From NCBI RefSeq assembly GCF_910592395.1, contig NC_088309.1, forward strand, positions 18,604,599 through 18,668,598: a stretch of 64,000 nt of DNA, written 5' to 3'. Position numbers and translations under genes: made by a program. Each line of letters begins with the position of its first letter. The first letter of the stretch is position 1. Below, one piece after another: positions 1 to 15,200 of the stretch. Origin of the DNA: Lineus longissimus (Eukaryota > Nemertea > Pilidiophora > Heteronemertea > Lineidae). Below the pieces are notes generated by a model that searched no databases, was not told the DNA's origin, and worked only from the letters and a program-made list of their open reading frames with translations.

Positions 1-212
1 CTGTCTGTACTGCATTAAGGACGTGTATTTGAGCTGCTTTTTACTGCAGTCGTAGTTCTTAATCCAGCAGTTCCTCGAGCGGTATTGGAAGCTGCGACAG
101 GCCTTTGAGGTGGCGCACTGTGCCTTGCAGGTGCGGAAAGCCACGTCCGTGAGCTTAAGAATATCATGGCCGACGCAATCTCCTTGTCTTTCAGTGTAGC
201 TGCAGACCTTAC
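1..212 (-). CDS. PAN domain 25 (cut by window edge)
   Basis: PAN exon with all seven cysteines before the edge: KVCSYTERQGDCVGHDIL, TCKAQC, ACRSFQYRSRNC and NYDC. Slot not clear: it follows slot C of cassette 6 and the decayed exon, and has both C-like (ACRSFQYR) and other features. The gene continues to the left. Confidence 0.88.
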
Positions 213-3200
213 CTGAAAAAAACCCACAATTTAGGGATTAATCAGATCACACGACACTTTGAAACTGACATAGCATCGCCCTTAGCAAGTTGGGCGCAAA
301 AAATATTTCTTGGCAGAATACTAAACACCGGTGGGCCGGGTCCAATGTTACATAAACCGTCATAAATATAATCCAACTTATATGTATATTATGATGTGTT
401 TTTTGTAGTTTGTTTTAATTTCATAAGTCGGGTCTTAAAGTGTGTTTAGGTATTATGACATCATTTACAAAATATATACTTTTCATTAAAGAATCGTATC
501 AAAGGCTGGTGATATTTTACCTTCGTTCGCTGCACATGTGCCTAAAAATGGGAAAATTTGTTGATTATAAAATTGAGTCAGAATTCATAGTCATATAAAC
601 CTCGTCTCCTACAACGGAATGATCTCATGATATGCATTAGATCATTAGTTTTTCATACACGTTTCACTTTAATTGCTCAGTTGCTTTGTCGAGCAACCTC
701 CAGTAATTATCAGCAACAAAATTATTGCTTTTTTTATCACTGGGATTGATATTTTGTCGCAGGTTACAGAAATGTATGGTTCCTGTCACAAAAACCTGCA
801 TTGGCCCCAGCGAATGGCTAATTTCGATCGCTTGCAATAAATGTCTCACGTCGCTAGAGCGAAAATTTCTCATTTCCTTGAAGCTCAAACATATTTTACC
901 AGCTGGCATAAAGCAGACTCAACTTCGAGGTCATTTACTCCATCTGTTCGAAGTCGTACAGTTATACATACCAAGTAATTCTGAACGCTGCAAGAGACAT
1001 CACTCTGAGCAGTATTCTTTAACAACAAAATTAAAGCTAAATGGATTTCTTTTCACCTGTGTTAGGAAGCTAATGGATTTTCAAACCTGTGAGCACACAT
1101 GTAAATACGTACTTGATTTTGTGAACTGCTGCATATATCTATAACCCTTGTAAGCAAGTTCTGTTGTTGAGCACACATAGGTTTTCAGATAACAATTGGG
1201 CCTCTGAAAGTATGCGCTCAGACAGTCCTCTCGTCTCGAGCACGCCATCTTGCATGTTGGCAAATAGACAGCGGGAAGTGTGGCAAGGGCATGTCCTCGG
1301 CATTGGCCGAATTGTCTGGTGAATGGGCAAACAGGACCAAGTCCTCGTTTGCAAGCTGAAATGATGAAATTGGTCTGACTCCTTCAGAATACCTGCTTTG
1401 ATACAATGTAGTATAAATCATTTTAAGTTCAATCCCTTTTTACCGAAAATTCTCCGACTAAAGCAAATAAAGGTGTTCTCAGACTGTTCTTTTTAAGGTT
1501 TTGTAACCTTAAATCAATACTCTACACAAAACGAAATTGTCGTACAAGAAACGGCTATTAGTATATTTTCCAACTATTGAAATACACATATCTAACAATT
1601 TCGCGGAAGTTGTGACATTGAGGCGAACTGAGGTTATATTATAGGTAATGACCATACAGCACACGTCAAATGCAGCTGTGTCCGGCTTGTATCTGGTGAA
1701 CTGGTTAATGCAGCAATCTTTATCCACAACTCAACATCAGCATTTCTTGGTCACCTGCTTCTAGCTGAGCTAATTTTGTGTTTCTGATCATTTGTCAGTT
1801 TATCTAATGTATTGTGATAAAAACATTTAAACTCCAGTCGAAAAATAAAGACGGGTTGTATAGACTTACATTTCTTGTAGTACTGATTGTAGTTCAAGTC
1901 CCCTTTGTTCCTGAGTTGTGTCGGAGTACAATCATAGTTCTTGATGTAGCAAATCCTGGTGAAGTACTGGAACCCAAGGCAGTCGTGATCGTTGTTACAC
2001 TGTGTTCGGCATGTGTCAAGGTCAACCTTGGCCATGGTCTTGATATTATGACCTGGACATTCGTTATGTTCCAGAGAGTAATCGCAGACTTTGCCTGAAA
2101 AAAAATGATTGGTTGCAAAAATAATCAAATCTAGAATTGAATTATTACCCAAGCGATCCGTATATAGACGAGTACACTATGTGAAACGAAACCAGGAAAG
2201 GTTTTGTACATAACTACAGATATATTAAAATGTGTTTTCTAAATTCGTCCTTTTCCATACATGTCCTGGTTTTGTTGCTCAATTAACAAAGATCATTGTA
2301 AAAACGCCAGAGCAAGCAGAGTTATGTAACACACTTTGAAATAGGCCATTTGAAAATCACTTTTGATTTTAGCTGTTGAATATTTAAGTGACGATTTAAC
2401 ACTCAAATACGGATACATCAAGAAACGCAAAACGCAAAATCTTCAACAGAAATTTTCATATTTCCAGTGTGAATGTGCTGTCGGTGGTATTTATTTCTTC
2501 TATATCTATCTTGTGGTTAGACTTACCCAGCATATTGCAGTTGTCTGAAAATGAATACCGTACAGGTAAATAAAGCAGTTTGTAAACAAAATCAGTATGC
2601 AAAATATGTAACTTATATTGAGTCATTCTAACTGAATTTATCTTAATTCGCTCTGCAACTTTTGTACTGACATGCTTCAATCAGTTATCTTACATATAAT
2701 GTTCTTTTACAAATGGTTTCAAGTGTTAGGTATTACGTGTGGTACTGCTCAGCAAATGCATGGCACACAACAGGGAGATATCAAGATAACTGGCCATTTT
2801 GAATTATATTGCCTATCAAAATAAGATCTTTAGTTTTGACTAATTTCTTTTTACTTTATTAGTCATAGATATGAAATCATGAGATTGTCGATGCGTGCTG
2901 AGATTGTTATTACTGCGACATTGACATGCGTTAAGAAGATCTCTCATCTGCGGTAGTTGCAGCGACCATGATCGCTGGTCGCAGCGATTTAAATCACCCG
3001 TCTGGGCGTTTTAGATGAAGCTTACTTACTAGGCTTGACGGTCTGGGTATAATACCTGTTCGTCTTATAAATAAGTTGTTGGGTCGAGCAGATGTAGTTC
3101 TTTAGGTAGCAAGTACTCGATGGTTCATACCACAGGAAGCTCCAGCAGTCGACCCGGTAGCTGCATTCGATTTCACAAGCGGCTTGTGACAAACCACCAT

Positions 3201-6200
3201 ATGTTGCAATGGCATGTCCGCTACAGGTGCCCTGTTCGGTTTTGAAGCCACTGCATCCTTTGGCTACAAGAAAGTAAATTAATGCTCTGTCGATAATACT
3301 AAGTATGGATTAGAGAATAATGTTTAACTAGCTATTGGTTAGAAAGACTAACACTTTGTTCTAATTTTGAATATAGGGGCTTTTGTAATTAGATTAGCTC
3401 TAATTCATTAACAATTGAACTTATCGGATGGCTTCGGCCTGAATTATCTTATTACAACCACATACAAAATGCGTTAATTGAGCTCATTAACAATACATTT
3501 TTTGGAAAAATAAAAAAGGCTGAGTGCATATCTACTTGATCAATTAAGAAAATAGAGGAATCTGCATTATTGACACTAAAAGGTTACATCGCAAATCGCC
3601 ATCACTTCTTACAAACGCATCAATGAATTGATTTAACTTATGTTTCATAAAAAGAAACAGAAGTCTTGTGCTTCATTTATTTCAACCGAAAACTTACTCG
3701 GAGGCCTTCCGCAGTTCTTGTCTGAAACAGCAAAAATGTGTGATAAATAACCAGCAAGAAGAAGAAAAATCGAGTGCCCCAACCGTAACGATAATACTGT
3801 ATGTACTATCAAGTTAGCATTGTGGATTGTAGCAAAATACATTAGGGCCGTTTAGACGACGCGAAAAAATCCGGATGCGTCCCGAATCCGGATTAATTTT
3901 TCGTCGTGTAAACGCAAAAAGATCCGGATCAATGTGGTTGCATCCGGACTAAAAAGGTACCATCGCCTTGGGTGGTTTTAATCCGGATTCATCCAGATTC
4001 GATCCGAATGCGGTATTTTCGCCTGTCGTCTAAACGGCCCTAATGTGTCAGTAAATCATTCTCCGTTTCAGTTGACCCAAGTTTCCATTCGAAATTGAAA
4101 CTCATTTTTGTTTTATAAGGGTCGTTGTTGATAAAACTATTTACTTTTTTTCCCGATAGTACAAGTGATATTGTCCGTGGTAACGTAATCAATGAGTTAA
4201 CCGATTTTCAAATAATGTATAGCTGCAAGGGGCATCAGCGTGGAATGCGTCACGACTGCCAAGAGTTGGAGGAACTGTGTCTCCTGACTCACTCTGTAAC
4301 TGACTGTGTGATATACTCACTGTCCTTCACATAATCCTTATACAGCCTGTTGCCCTTGTAAAGAAGCGTAGCCTGTGGACAAACGTAGTTTTTCAGCCAG
4401 CAAGTATTGCTCCTGTATTGAAGCGACAAACAGTCCGTCCTTGCGGAACATTCGGCCTGGCACGTCTCCAGTGTAATGCCAGAGAAACTTTTGATATCGT
4501 GACCATTGCAGAGACCGTAACGTCTTGTGAACTTGCATACTGCAGCTAAAACACATGATGAGAGTAAGGATTGATAAGTGGTAGTTAGTGTGAAAGTATC
4601 TAAAAGTCTATCTGGAACACTTAGTCCCAATAGATGTTTTTTTCGATTAATGACAAAAAAATTAAATCGTCAGTGCAAAGCTGGCAAGCTGCGAATTTGT
4701 AGTCCGCCGGCCACAATATGTGGCGACTGGCATGTGATTGTTTTGCGATATGGCGTCTCCAATGAACTTTGACTGGGATATTTTGGCGATGTATTTCTGT
4801 GGCAGAGAGTGTGTTGACTTGACATGAATTTCAGTAATGAAACACTGCTATACTTACGAACTGGTAGCTTGCACGAGGCTGAAATGAAACAAAAATATCA
4901 CTTATGTATGTAATACAGGACAAGTTCTTATTTTATGACGCTTTAGATTTTGGTACGACATGATTGTATAGTTTCACCCGTTTAAGATGATTTCCAAATA
5001 GTACAAAAACGAGAGATGCACATAGTTATTCAATGCCATATGTGGACAGACCTATAATACAAGTAAGTTGGCGACATCAAGGTTTCCGATGATAATAACG
5101 TCATGTTCCGGGATTCATGATGAGCCTATATAATGGGACGTCTTGGCAGGACCCCCCTTTTTCTACCTCACATTGGTTCAACGCTTCTGGAATAGCAGGA
5201 AGTGCGACTTGACCATAAGTTCCAAACAGATCATATTCTGATCTTCAGCAGGTTAAAATGCAATTTCTAATAGACAAGGCCAGGTGGTCTGGGACTTATG
5301 TAAAGGATAGATTGCGACGGTGACATGTCATCAGACAACCGCAGCTGATATGTACAATTATTTCAATCGATATATACCTGTCTTCCTAAACTGGTTGTAA
5401 TAACGGTTGCCTTTATACGAGAGCTCAGCATCCGTACAGATATGGTCCTTGAGCCAACACCTAGTGTCGCGGTACTGAAGACTTTTGCACTCCGCCATCT
5501 TGGAACATTGCATTTCACACGTCCTGAGGGATACTGCCGTGAACGCCTGGATGTTACGCATATTTTTGTTGCAGTCACCGTGTACACGATTGAACTGGCA
5601 GACATGAGCTTTGAAAAAAAGGTTATGTTATAATCAAAGACCTCGAGTGTAAGAGTTAAACACTGTATAGTTGAGTGGTTGATGGGTGAACGTACATGTG
5701 CTGATGAAATGCACGTTATTCTGTTGGAGAATACTATTTAGCACCAAAACCTTCAAGCAGGATATGAAGATGTACAAAATGCGATTTATTAAAAATAATT
5801 CCAAAATCGTATACAACATGTAGCAGACCCATGTGCCACATTTCATTCAGGGTCGCTCTGATACCGAAGACGTATTGAAAAAGGGCAATATTTGAGTGTG
5901 ACGGTACTTCCAAATACAGACCATGTCACAAGCCCGAGCAGTAATCTTACCTTTGGCTTTGGGACACTCTGAAATGAGAGGAACGTAATGACTAAAAACG
6001 TACTTCTGCAAAAACGTTCATCTTTCGACCGCAAATTGGACCTTTTTCCACTGTGCCGCTCTACTACGTGCAGATTATCATCATTTTTTCCAACGAGAAT
6101 TTTCTTCAAAGCAGTCGGTGGACCATATGTACAAAATTTAAATATTTCATCATGCACTGGATTCTGAGTATTCACCATAAGCCCCGTGGTGTCTTCAGCT

Positions 6201-9200
6201 TGGAGCGGGTGTACGTGGCACTGTGTCAATCAACTCATCTTAGACCAAATTTTAAAGGTCAAACAACAGGCTCGGGGAAGGGGGACCGCCAAGCGAGTCC
6301 TATGCACCAGTTTAGGATATTATTATCAACCAGTGCTTTTGGCTCTTCTTTAATTTTGCACCACCTAACATTATTGTGTTATGCTTGAATTTGTGTGAAA
6401 TGTATAGCTGTTCATTGCGTTGGTTACACAATGATGTTGCTCGTACATGTATGTAAAACACATGATGATAGGGAGTTTTCGCAAAGTTTCCGAAGCGACC
6501 ACGTGAACGCCTATCCCATTGTTCGACTTATCCGGAAGTCAAACAATGAAATGGGCGTTCACGTTGGCGTTTCGGGGGATTCGCAAAAACTCCCTTTTCG
6601 TGACCAGGGCCGTACCTGTGTTTTTCTTTCTGTAATTATGGTAGTTCTGGTTGCCTTTCTGAGTCATCTGCGCATCAGTGCAGTCATAATTCTGGATCCA
6701 GCAGGTGCCCACCTTAAACTGGAATCCCAAGCAATCCCGATTGTTGCTGCACTGAGTTTTACACGTGTCGAGGTCAACCTTGGTCAATGTCTGTATCACG
6801 TGACCGGAACAGAGGGCATTTCTGTGGATGTATTCACAGATAAATCCTGAAAAATATCATTATGTTTAATATTTAGTACTCGTTAGTAGGCCTTCCTTGA
6901 CAGTGCTATGTGGTATGATTCTTAATGGTGTTTTTAAAATAAATCTTTATAAAGGACCGTTGCAATCAAAACCATATTTCTGAGCACAAATCTCGTTTCG
7001 ACTTCAAAATTCACCGCTGAATATTTCCAACGTTTCCCATGCCCTTCCACACACGCGATTACAAAGTCAACTTATGACTGGTAGATACAGCGCGTCTAGT
7101 TTAAGGTAAATTACACAAGCGTGAGGTTAAATTATGATTTAGTTACCTATCCTTGGTCCGCATGAATCTGAAAAAAAGGTAAAAACGGGGAAGTTAGAGT
7201 AAAAGAAAGTAAAAGAACAATCATTTTGTTTGATATCAAATATTGTTTGCCGATATTGACAGATTGAATACAATTTACGAATTCTAACCACTCCCAGTTT
7301 TTGTTTTAATCATTTTACATGACTGTATGAAACAAAATCTGCTGACTGGACGCATCTAGCTTGTTTTGCTGACAACAGGCAAAGAACAGGTGTGTCAATT
7401 GATATCTTTCTCTGATGGCTTTTAAGTTTATAAATACAATTCCGCTCTGTACTTTGGAAGTCAGAGTGTTCTACCTTCGCAAAATTTTTTAAGGAGTAGG
7501 AGGGACTATCACAATTACTAGAAAGCGTCACTTACTAGGTTTTCTGTAATTCGAAGCTCCTACCACCCCTCTCTGTGAAAACTGGTTGGCCGCGCAGTCG
7601 AAATTCTTGAGATAACAAATTCTGGTGTAAGTATACTGGAAGCTGAGGCAGGAAATTTGTTGGGTACATTCTGTCTTACAGAATTCGAGAGAGACGGCAG
7701 AGTACGTCCTGTAGTTGTGACCATTACAGTTAGCTTGGGTGAATTCAAATTCGCAATACTTATCTGGAGACAAAGAATAGGAATTATTGATAACATAACT
7801 AATATCATAGACATGCACACTGGTTGGATCACAATATGTGATATGGTGATAATGACACCTGGCCGAAAGGCCATCTGCTGCGGCCTTCGGAAAACTTAAC
7901 AACATAGCAAATTTAACAAAGATTGACATAAGGTATAACACCAGAGGAAAAATACTGGGAGGCTGCTGCAAGTCGCAAGCTTCCTCCAGCTAACCAGATC
8001 CCGGGCGGGGCCCGCGGTTTGACGTTACTTATTAGCAACCCGTTGGTTCACTCACTTGGTGGGACGGAACAACGTCGGTCTAAAATAGAAAAAGTGAAAA
8101 TACAGTTATAAGGTCCTTATCAATTACGAATCTGGGAAGAGAAACGACATTTTGCTATGGCCAACACGCGTGGTATTTCAAACATAAAGCAGTAACATAG
8201 TGAACTATTTATGAATTAAATCCATTCAATTATCATTTATAAACGTCATGAATTCAATCTATGAGAATAAAATAATCATGCGTTGGGACTCCACTCTTGA
8301 AAGGACCTCCACTGCATCCTTAGAGCAACTGATCATGATAACAGTTGGATACAACTTCATGTATCTCACTAACCAATTCACACATGGTCATCGGTTATCA
8401 TTGTTTAAAGCGTACTTACCATTCTTGGTATACTGCTTATAAAGCCTATTTCCTTTGTATTGTAGTTTGCTGTCGTCACAGGCGTAGTTCTGAAGCCAAC
8501 AATAGATGGAGCGGAACTGGAACCCATGACAATTGTGCATTCTTGAACACTCGGCTTTACAACTCTCTAGGTGGACGTAGGTCAGAGTCTGGATGACGCG
8601 ACCGGGGCAGTTACCGTATCTGATGCTGTAGCTACATTTTGTTCCTGTTGGTCAAATGAAATGGCATATTTACCGAGGCTTGAGAATTTAGCCAACACCT
8701 AGTACAGCAATGAAAATACTTAAGTAAAGTGATGAAAATAGAAATATATATCCCATTAAGATATCGCACTTTAGAACCAAATCTGTTTCTAATGTACAGC
8801 CTAGCGCGTATGAATATCAACACCTACTCCATACGACATCTCCAAAACTAAACGGGATTTCATATCATGGATGATGAATCATTATTATTCCAAAATAATG
8901 CATCTATCTACCGTGTGACAACGTTAACTACCCATCACTGCACTTGTCGCATTGTTTGTAAAGTGTTTCTCGAAACTTGGCCCCGGACAAACGTCCCAAT
9001 GTTGGATTTGGTTTATGGAAATATTCTGCTGTAAATCGACGTATCTACATGTAATGCATGCACTTAATTGCCCTTACCTTTTGTGCACTGCCCTGTCTTG
9101 ACAAAATTATTCTGAAGTTTATTTCCTACACCCGTCATCTCCGAGGGACGGCACTTATAATCACTCAGCCAGCAAACGTTCTGTCTCATTTGGAAGTTTT

Positions 9201-12200
9201 TACATTCTCCTCGTTGGCTGCACTCCTGCATACAGGTTTCGGGGCTGACGTTCGTCAAGGTGGCAATGCGCCAGTTGTACGAATAGGCACCGCAGGTTCC
9301 GTAGGAGCGACGGAATTGACACTTAACATCTGAAAATAAATCAGCTTGATTGATCACCTGAAGGGAACTGGAACCGCCGAGCGATTTATTCAACTTTTCG
9401 GCTTTCACCGCCCGAGAAAGTCAAACTTCCAACTTCATATTCGAGTTCAGATTTGTAGCTCCGCCCCCAGTGCCCGAGCATGCGCAGTTCATTTTGTTAT
9501 TATTGAGAATCATGTGAGAATCACGTGAGTCATGCGATCTTTCATTCATGAGTTTTCGTAGTAAATTCCATAGTAGTGACGTCACTCAATGATTGACAGC
9601 TAGGCGCCATGTTTCATTCATGCCTCGTTCTGATCACCCGATACGCGGGAACTGCAAACGAGGTCATACGAACTGGCTTGGCGGTTTTAGTTCCCTTTAA
9701 TACACTTGAAAGCTTTGATCAATCGCCGGATTCGACGGAGAAGTTTATTATCGGATGCATCTCTTATATTTATACTCCAGACATATTTAACTTCGGCAGA
9801 GTACTCTGAAGGAATTTTTCTAAATTCGTGTAGTTTGAAGAAAACTGCAACTCTGTGAAGCATATTCGCTAAGTATGAGTATGGATTCAGAATTTCGAAA
9901 AGGAAAGATTGATAGATAGATCTTTAATGATATGAGTACTCAATGACATCTGACTTACCAGATCCTCTCCTACAATCTGAAGAAGAAAAAAACATGTTAA
10001 ATTTAAGAGTAAAATGATTATACAGTTTAGACAAACTCTTGGGAATAGGCTTTATAAGCAGTATACCAAGAATGGTTAGTATAATTTAAACAATGATAAC
10101 CGATGACCATGTGTGAAAAAGGTGTCCACAGGCATCAGCTGGCCAGTTTAAGCTACATGTACACGAAGTCGCCAATAGGGAATCTCTCCCATCACTGCTC
10201 GCTTTTGTACGGGGATATATCAATACTGTATCAATTTAAGCACGACGAAGTCCACTCATATTGCATATTCGTCACCTGCAGATGACCATTTTGACCTTCT
10301 GGGTCCTAGCTCTCCTTAATATACTGGACTTACTGGTGGGGTTTTACCATTGAAATAACGTTTTCGCTTGTGATACGGAGGTAAAACACATTGGAGTCTG
10401 GCGATTAAATATGATGACTTGATAGGAAGTTTCGTTCGTCATGCTGAAGAAGGTTTTTTCCACAATTCAAACATACAGCTCGACATATATTGCAACTGTT
10501 GCTATGGTTTTATGACTGAACAGTTTACGATATGATACAGACTCTGTTCTCATAGCTTGCCATGACTCCACAAAAAAGGTCAGATCGGGCAGTTCTTCAA
10601 CACAAAATCATATAATCGATGTAGATGTATTCCTTACCTTCTTTGATATAGTTGTCATAATTTGCGTTTCCTTTGTATACCAACTGGTTCGCTTTACAAG
10701 CGTAGTTCTGCAACCAGCAAACCTGATCAGACCATCGGTAGGAGAACCCAACACAGTCGACCTTCAGGTTGCACGCAGTCTTACAGGTCTCTGGTTCGAT
10801 CTTCGAAATAGTTTGTATGACATGCCCGGAACAGAGAGCCTTCTTCGTTGCAGCATAGGCGCAAACTTGACTTGGATAGTCCCTCGCTGGAAATGATATA
10901 ACCCTCATAATACGCCGTCGAAGAAATTCATTACTTAGTACAGTGTAACCTCCATAAGCGGAAACCCCTCTATTAAGGACAGTTTAGGTCCCAAATAGGT
11001 CGTTTCCATTCAATTTGACCTCTCTAATCAGGACACCTATACTAAAGACAGTCCCGAGGGTGTCATGGAGAGTTCTACTGTATAATTCAGAAATTGTTAA
11101 TGTTTCTTTAAAAAGTAACCTTCTTTACATCTAAATCTTCAAATGTTTTATAGCAACTGACCGCCTTGTTCACGGCTATTGACAATTTGGAGTTTAGTGG
11201 TAAAACCATCTATAAATACAGTTACAGTTTCAAGGAGATGTCTCAATTTCTTCCGAGTATGACAACTGGTACACCATTGCTGCGAACATGTTTATTTGTT
11301 ACGGGTAATAAATCTCCCCGTTTTAATATGACTATGTTCATTTGGTGGTTCATCCAGTGGTGCATAGCAAGAGTTGTTAGGTCGGACTCTTACAATTTCA
11401 TATATTTTGTATTGATCAGATTATATTTGGTAAACTCAACAACCGAATTGAGTGATTGCAACAGTAGAAGATAGATGTTCTGTTTAGATAGGATTTGAAG
11501 AATTGATGTCCAGGGCCTGTTTATTGTTCGAAACAATTAAGCCACCCACTCGACGTTATTTTTAAGTTGGCATCTAATGGGCTTAACTCAAGGAGACAAA
11601 GCCAAGGCAACGTCAATCCCAAGTAATGGACATAACTTGTTTTCCATGACTTGGGCCGGTGTAACATCTGTGGTTGTTTCCCATGTGTCAGTGTTTCCAA
11701 ACAATAGGCAGCTAGAGAGACCACGACTTTTCAATAGGGGGGATACACAGAAAAACTTGTCAATCAATTTTTGAGCGTTCCCAAACAATGAGGGGAAATA
11801 CTCAAAAACAGAAACACTCAAAAACATTACACCGGCTCATGCGGCATCAACATAACGGTTGATGACCAATAAGGCATGAGACAACGATATTCTTCATCAA
11901 TAATCCCAGTCGAAGAGTGATCAATGCCCCGTCTCGAACCCGCTATTGTAAAGGTGAAAATTCGTTGGACTTAGAAAATATGTCAAATTAGGTCTGGATC
12001 AGACGGCGAGGTATGCACGAAACTACTGTATTATCGTTGCATGGCAGTACTTACAGAGTGGTATTATCTTGCAAGAGGCTGAAACCGAAGTAATATTGTT
12101 AGATGACATTTTGGACTATCACAAAATAATGGTGCATGATTACAATTGATATTTGAAGATACATAATATGGCTGTCTTTATGTCAAATATTTCTCGTACT

Positions 12201-15200
12201 GCGATAACCAAGCTGATTGAACCGAGGAATGTATCAAAATGGTTGGTAACTCTGACGTTAGCGTGACGAAAGACACGGCTGTGCATTTCAAGGCGGAAAC
12301 GTTGTTTATAACACCAACAAATTCTCTAGTCGGGAAAAGTAATAATATCTGTATTTCTGCTGTTGACGCATAAAATAAATCAGAAAATGAAATTTCTTGA
12401 CAGAGAAACAGTGTGCGCGAAGCAAAAAACAACCAAAAGGAATGATGTGAGCCATCCTTCAAGGACACCCTGTGAAGGTTTTCTTTCTACTTACTTGACT
12501 TGACGTTTTGATTGTAGAGAGCATTAGTCTTGTATAAGAGCTGGTTAGGCTTGCATATATAGTTCTTCAGGTAGCAGTGATTGGCCCGATCATTGTGGAA
12601 GAAACTGAGGCAGTCGATTCGCCGGGAACAATCGGTCCTACACGCATCCAAGGATAAGTAGTAGTGGACCCTGATGTCATGACCGCTACAGAATCCTTTT
12701 TCAGTGGTGAACTGACACACATCGCCTAAGAAGAAAAATTGGATACAAGCTGTTTATATGTGAAAAGGACTTTAATTTCCTTCCTTGAGCTTCATTTGGT
12801 TCGTAATATTTGCCATTAAATTACAATGTACGTTGAAATTAAGTCAATCATTCAAATAGATTAATAAGTCCCTTATAATAATCCATGAAACCGAAGAAAA
12901 TACATTCATAAAAACATTTTTCAGTGATAATTTCAATGGGATTTCTGGACATTACCAGTAGAGATGTTGCTGATACGCATAACGACAAAAGCTAAAAAAT
13001 ACGATTAAGCTTGAGTTATTTGGAGAAGACAGTGGGCCCAAGGAGCATACTTAAAGTGGGACCTCTCTTAGCGGACATCTCTCAATACACTACTGTTGTG
13101 GCCTAAAATTGGTTGTTTCCATTAAACTTGACCTCTCTAATTAGGATTGCGGACACTTTTCCAGGGCAGGACTTCCAGGACCGAAGGTGTCCTTCAAAGA
13201 GAGGTTCTCCAACTCTTATTTGTACTTACTTGGTGGTGTACCACAGCTCACTGCAAATAAGAGCAATTAAATTGAGTGTGCATAATTCAAAGATAATGAC
13301 CTTACAAGTTCCAAATACATTAGCGGTGACACCCGAGAGCGTATGATCGAATCAGTTTTTAAAACAATCACAACAAATGCACTATCATGTACGGGCTGCC
13401 TGGTAAACGTAGTTACAAATGCAACCTTGCGTAAGGAATCGGCAGAGGCGCACAATGACTTGGGACGAGGATGGTGTACGGGGGCAGGGCGATCGTCCTT
13501 ACCGGAAGTGTGGCATGATCAAAGAGGACATACTAAAATGTCAAGCTGTGGTAAAAAGATGGCTGTGATAGGTGAAATTGGATCTAATCCTCAATCTCAG
13601 GTAGATTTTGAAGAGGCAGGTCAATCCAGAGCAATACATGTGACTGTGCTTTTTGATAGTATATTTACAAAACTGTCACACTGGCCCAATTGGAACTTGT
13701 ATTTTAGTAGGTCCAGATCAGTGAGCGGGCGTCAATCTTAGTAAACGGTTTACACATAAGTCGTTTTTGTCTTCTCTTGCAATTTGTTTTGTAGTCTTAT
13801 AAAATGTTATCATTACGTTTGTAAATGTTTCTTCATGAGACACATCAACGTTGTAAATGGTCAAAATACCGAAGGGGTACCGAATGTACAAGGAATGTAT
13901 ACGATCGCCAAATAGATCGAGGAAGCTGGCCTGAAGAGTATACCGTAAAGTTTGACAACAACTTCCAAAGAGCGTTTTTGTTTTTTGTTTTAGATGAGTG
14001 GACTAGCCATCCTTCTACTACATCTAATCCATGGACATGCCCGTTATTTTTTTAACTGTATATACTTACAACTTTTCTTGTCATACTGTTTGTACAGTCT
14101 GTTTCCCTTGTAAAGGAGCTGGGCATCCGTGCACGCGTAGTTCTTCAACCAACACGTTCTCGTCCTGTACTGAACCCCAAGGCATAGCTTTTGTACGGAA
14201 CACTGGTCCAAGCAGGCACTGAGTGAGATATCGCTGTAGCTTCTGATGTCACGGCCATTACACAATCCGTAGCGTAAGTTAAACGCACATACCGGGCCTA
14301 TGTAAGACAGAACATATAATTAGGGTCGCCCGTCAAAATTCGCCTGAAAAACTTCAGTTTCTGAATATCAATAGCACCTAGATACAACTTTTGGGAAGCG
14401 CCAAGAGTGACTACGAATTAAAAAATGTTTCAAAACATTTGTGGAAACGCATCAACGAGGTGATGAAGGCGCAGAATAGCAAACGCAGGGCATCTATAAG
14501 AATGAAATATAATATAAGTTGATGTCTGATTTACAAATCGGCGGATGTTAGTTCTCTTCCTCGTATCTATCCTAAACCCTACATACAGTTCTTGTCCACA
14601 CTAACCTTTACATTAATCAAACATTCAGTAAAACCATTCAAACTTTATGATATATCTTAACCTAAACTTTGTTACCCTCATCTGGAAAAAAACATGGGTG
14701 ATTTACCTCTATCTATCTTGCATTTTCCTGTAAAAGAAAAAAGGCAATTCATTTAGAGAGGTTTTAATGTGTTAAATTCAACAGCAATAATTGATAGCAA
14801 GATATATAAAACTGTAAAATATTTATACATTTGTGCTTAGATGAAGCAAACGGTCCACTTCTGCGTAAAAAATTTAGTACCGATCCCGATCGCTAGCCTA
14901 GTGTTTACAGGCGTCCGCTTCTTGAACGCAAGGTCGAAGGACCCAAGTCCCGTTGGTCCTCTTTGTGGCCGGTTGGCAGCCTTTAGCTAGTAATACATAG
15001 GGTACGACCAACTTTATCATCAGGCGCCTGGCATTGGAGATAAATGAAAGACTTTGGCAGTAAAAAGTGTCGTATAAGCCAAATCTGGCTAGCCCTTTCA
15101 GTAGGAGTGATGACACCAGAATAAACTATTTTACTTATATATACATTCAGTATGAAGTTACACATCTTTGTCAGGGCATCGTGCCATTCAAGATTAACTT

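Noticed and set aside
725-1144. Plus-strand ORF of 139 codons
   Set aside because: Opposite the decayed PAN unit. No start context, domain or splice support.
1814-2098. Plus-strand ORF of 94 codons opposite PAN domain 23
   Set aside because: It is the antisense shadow of a well supported PAN exon. Similar shadows occur over most PAN exons.
14898-15116. Minus-strand ORF with several cysteines and a stop, as a separate gene or alternative last exon
   Set aside because: It overlaps the decayed PAN exon in another frame. No reliable acceptor or family match.
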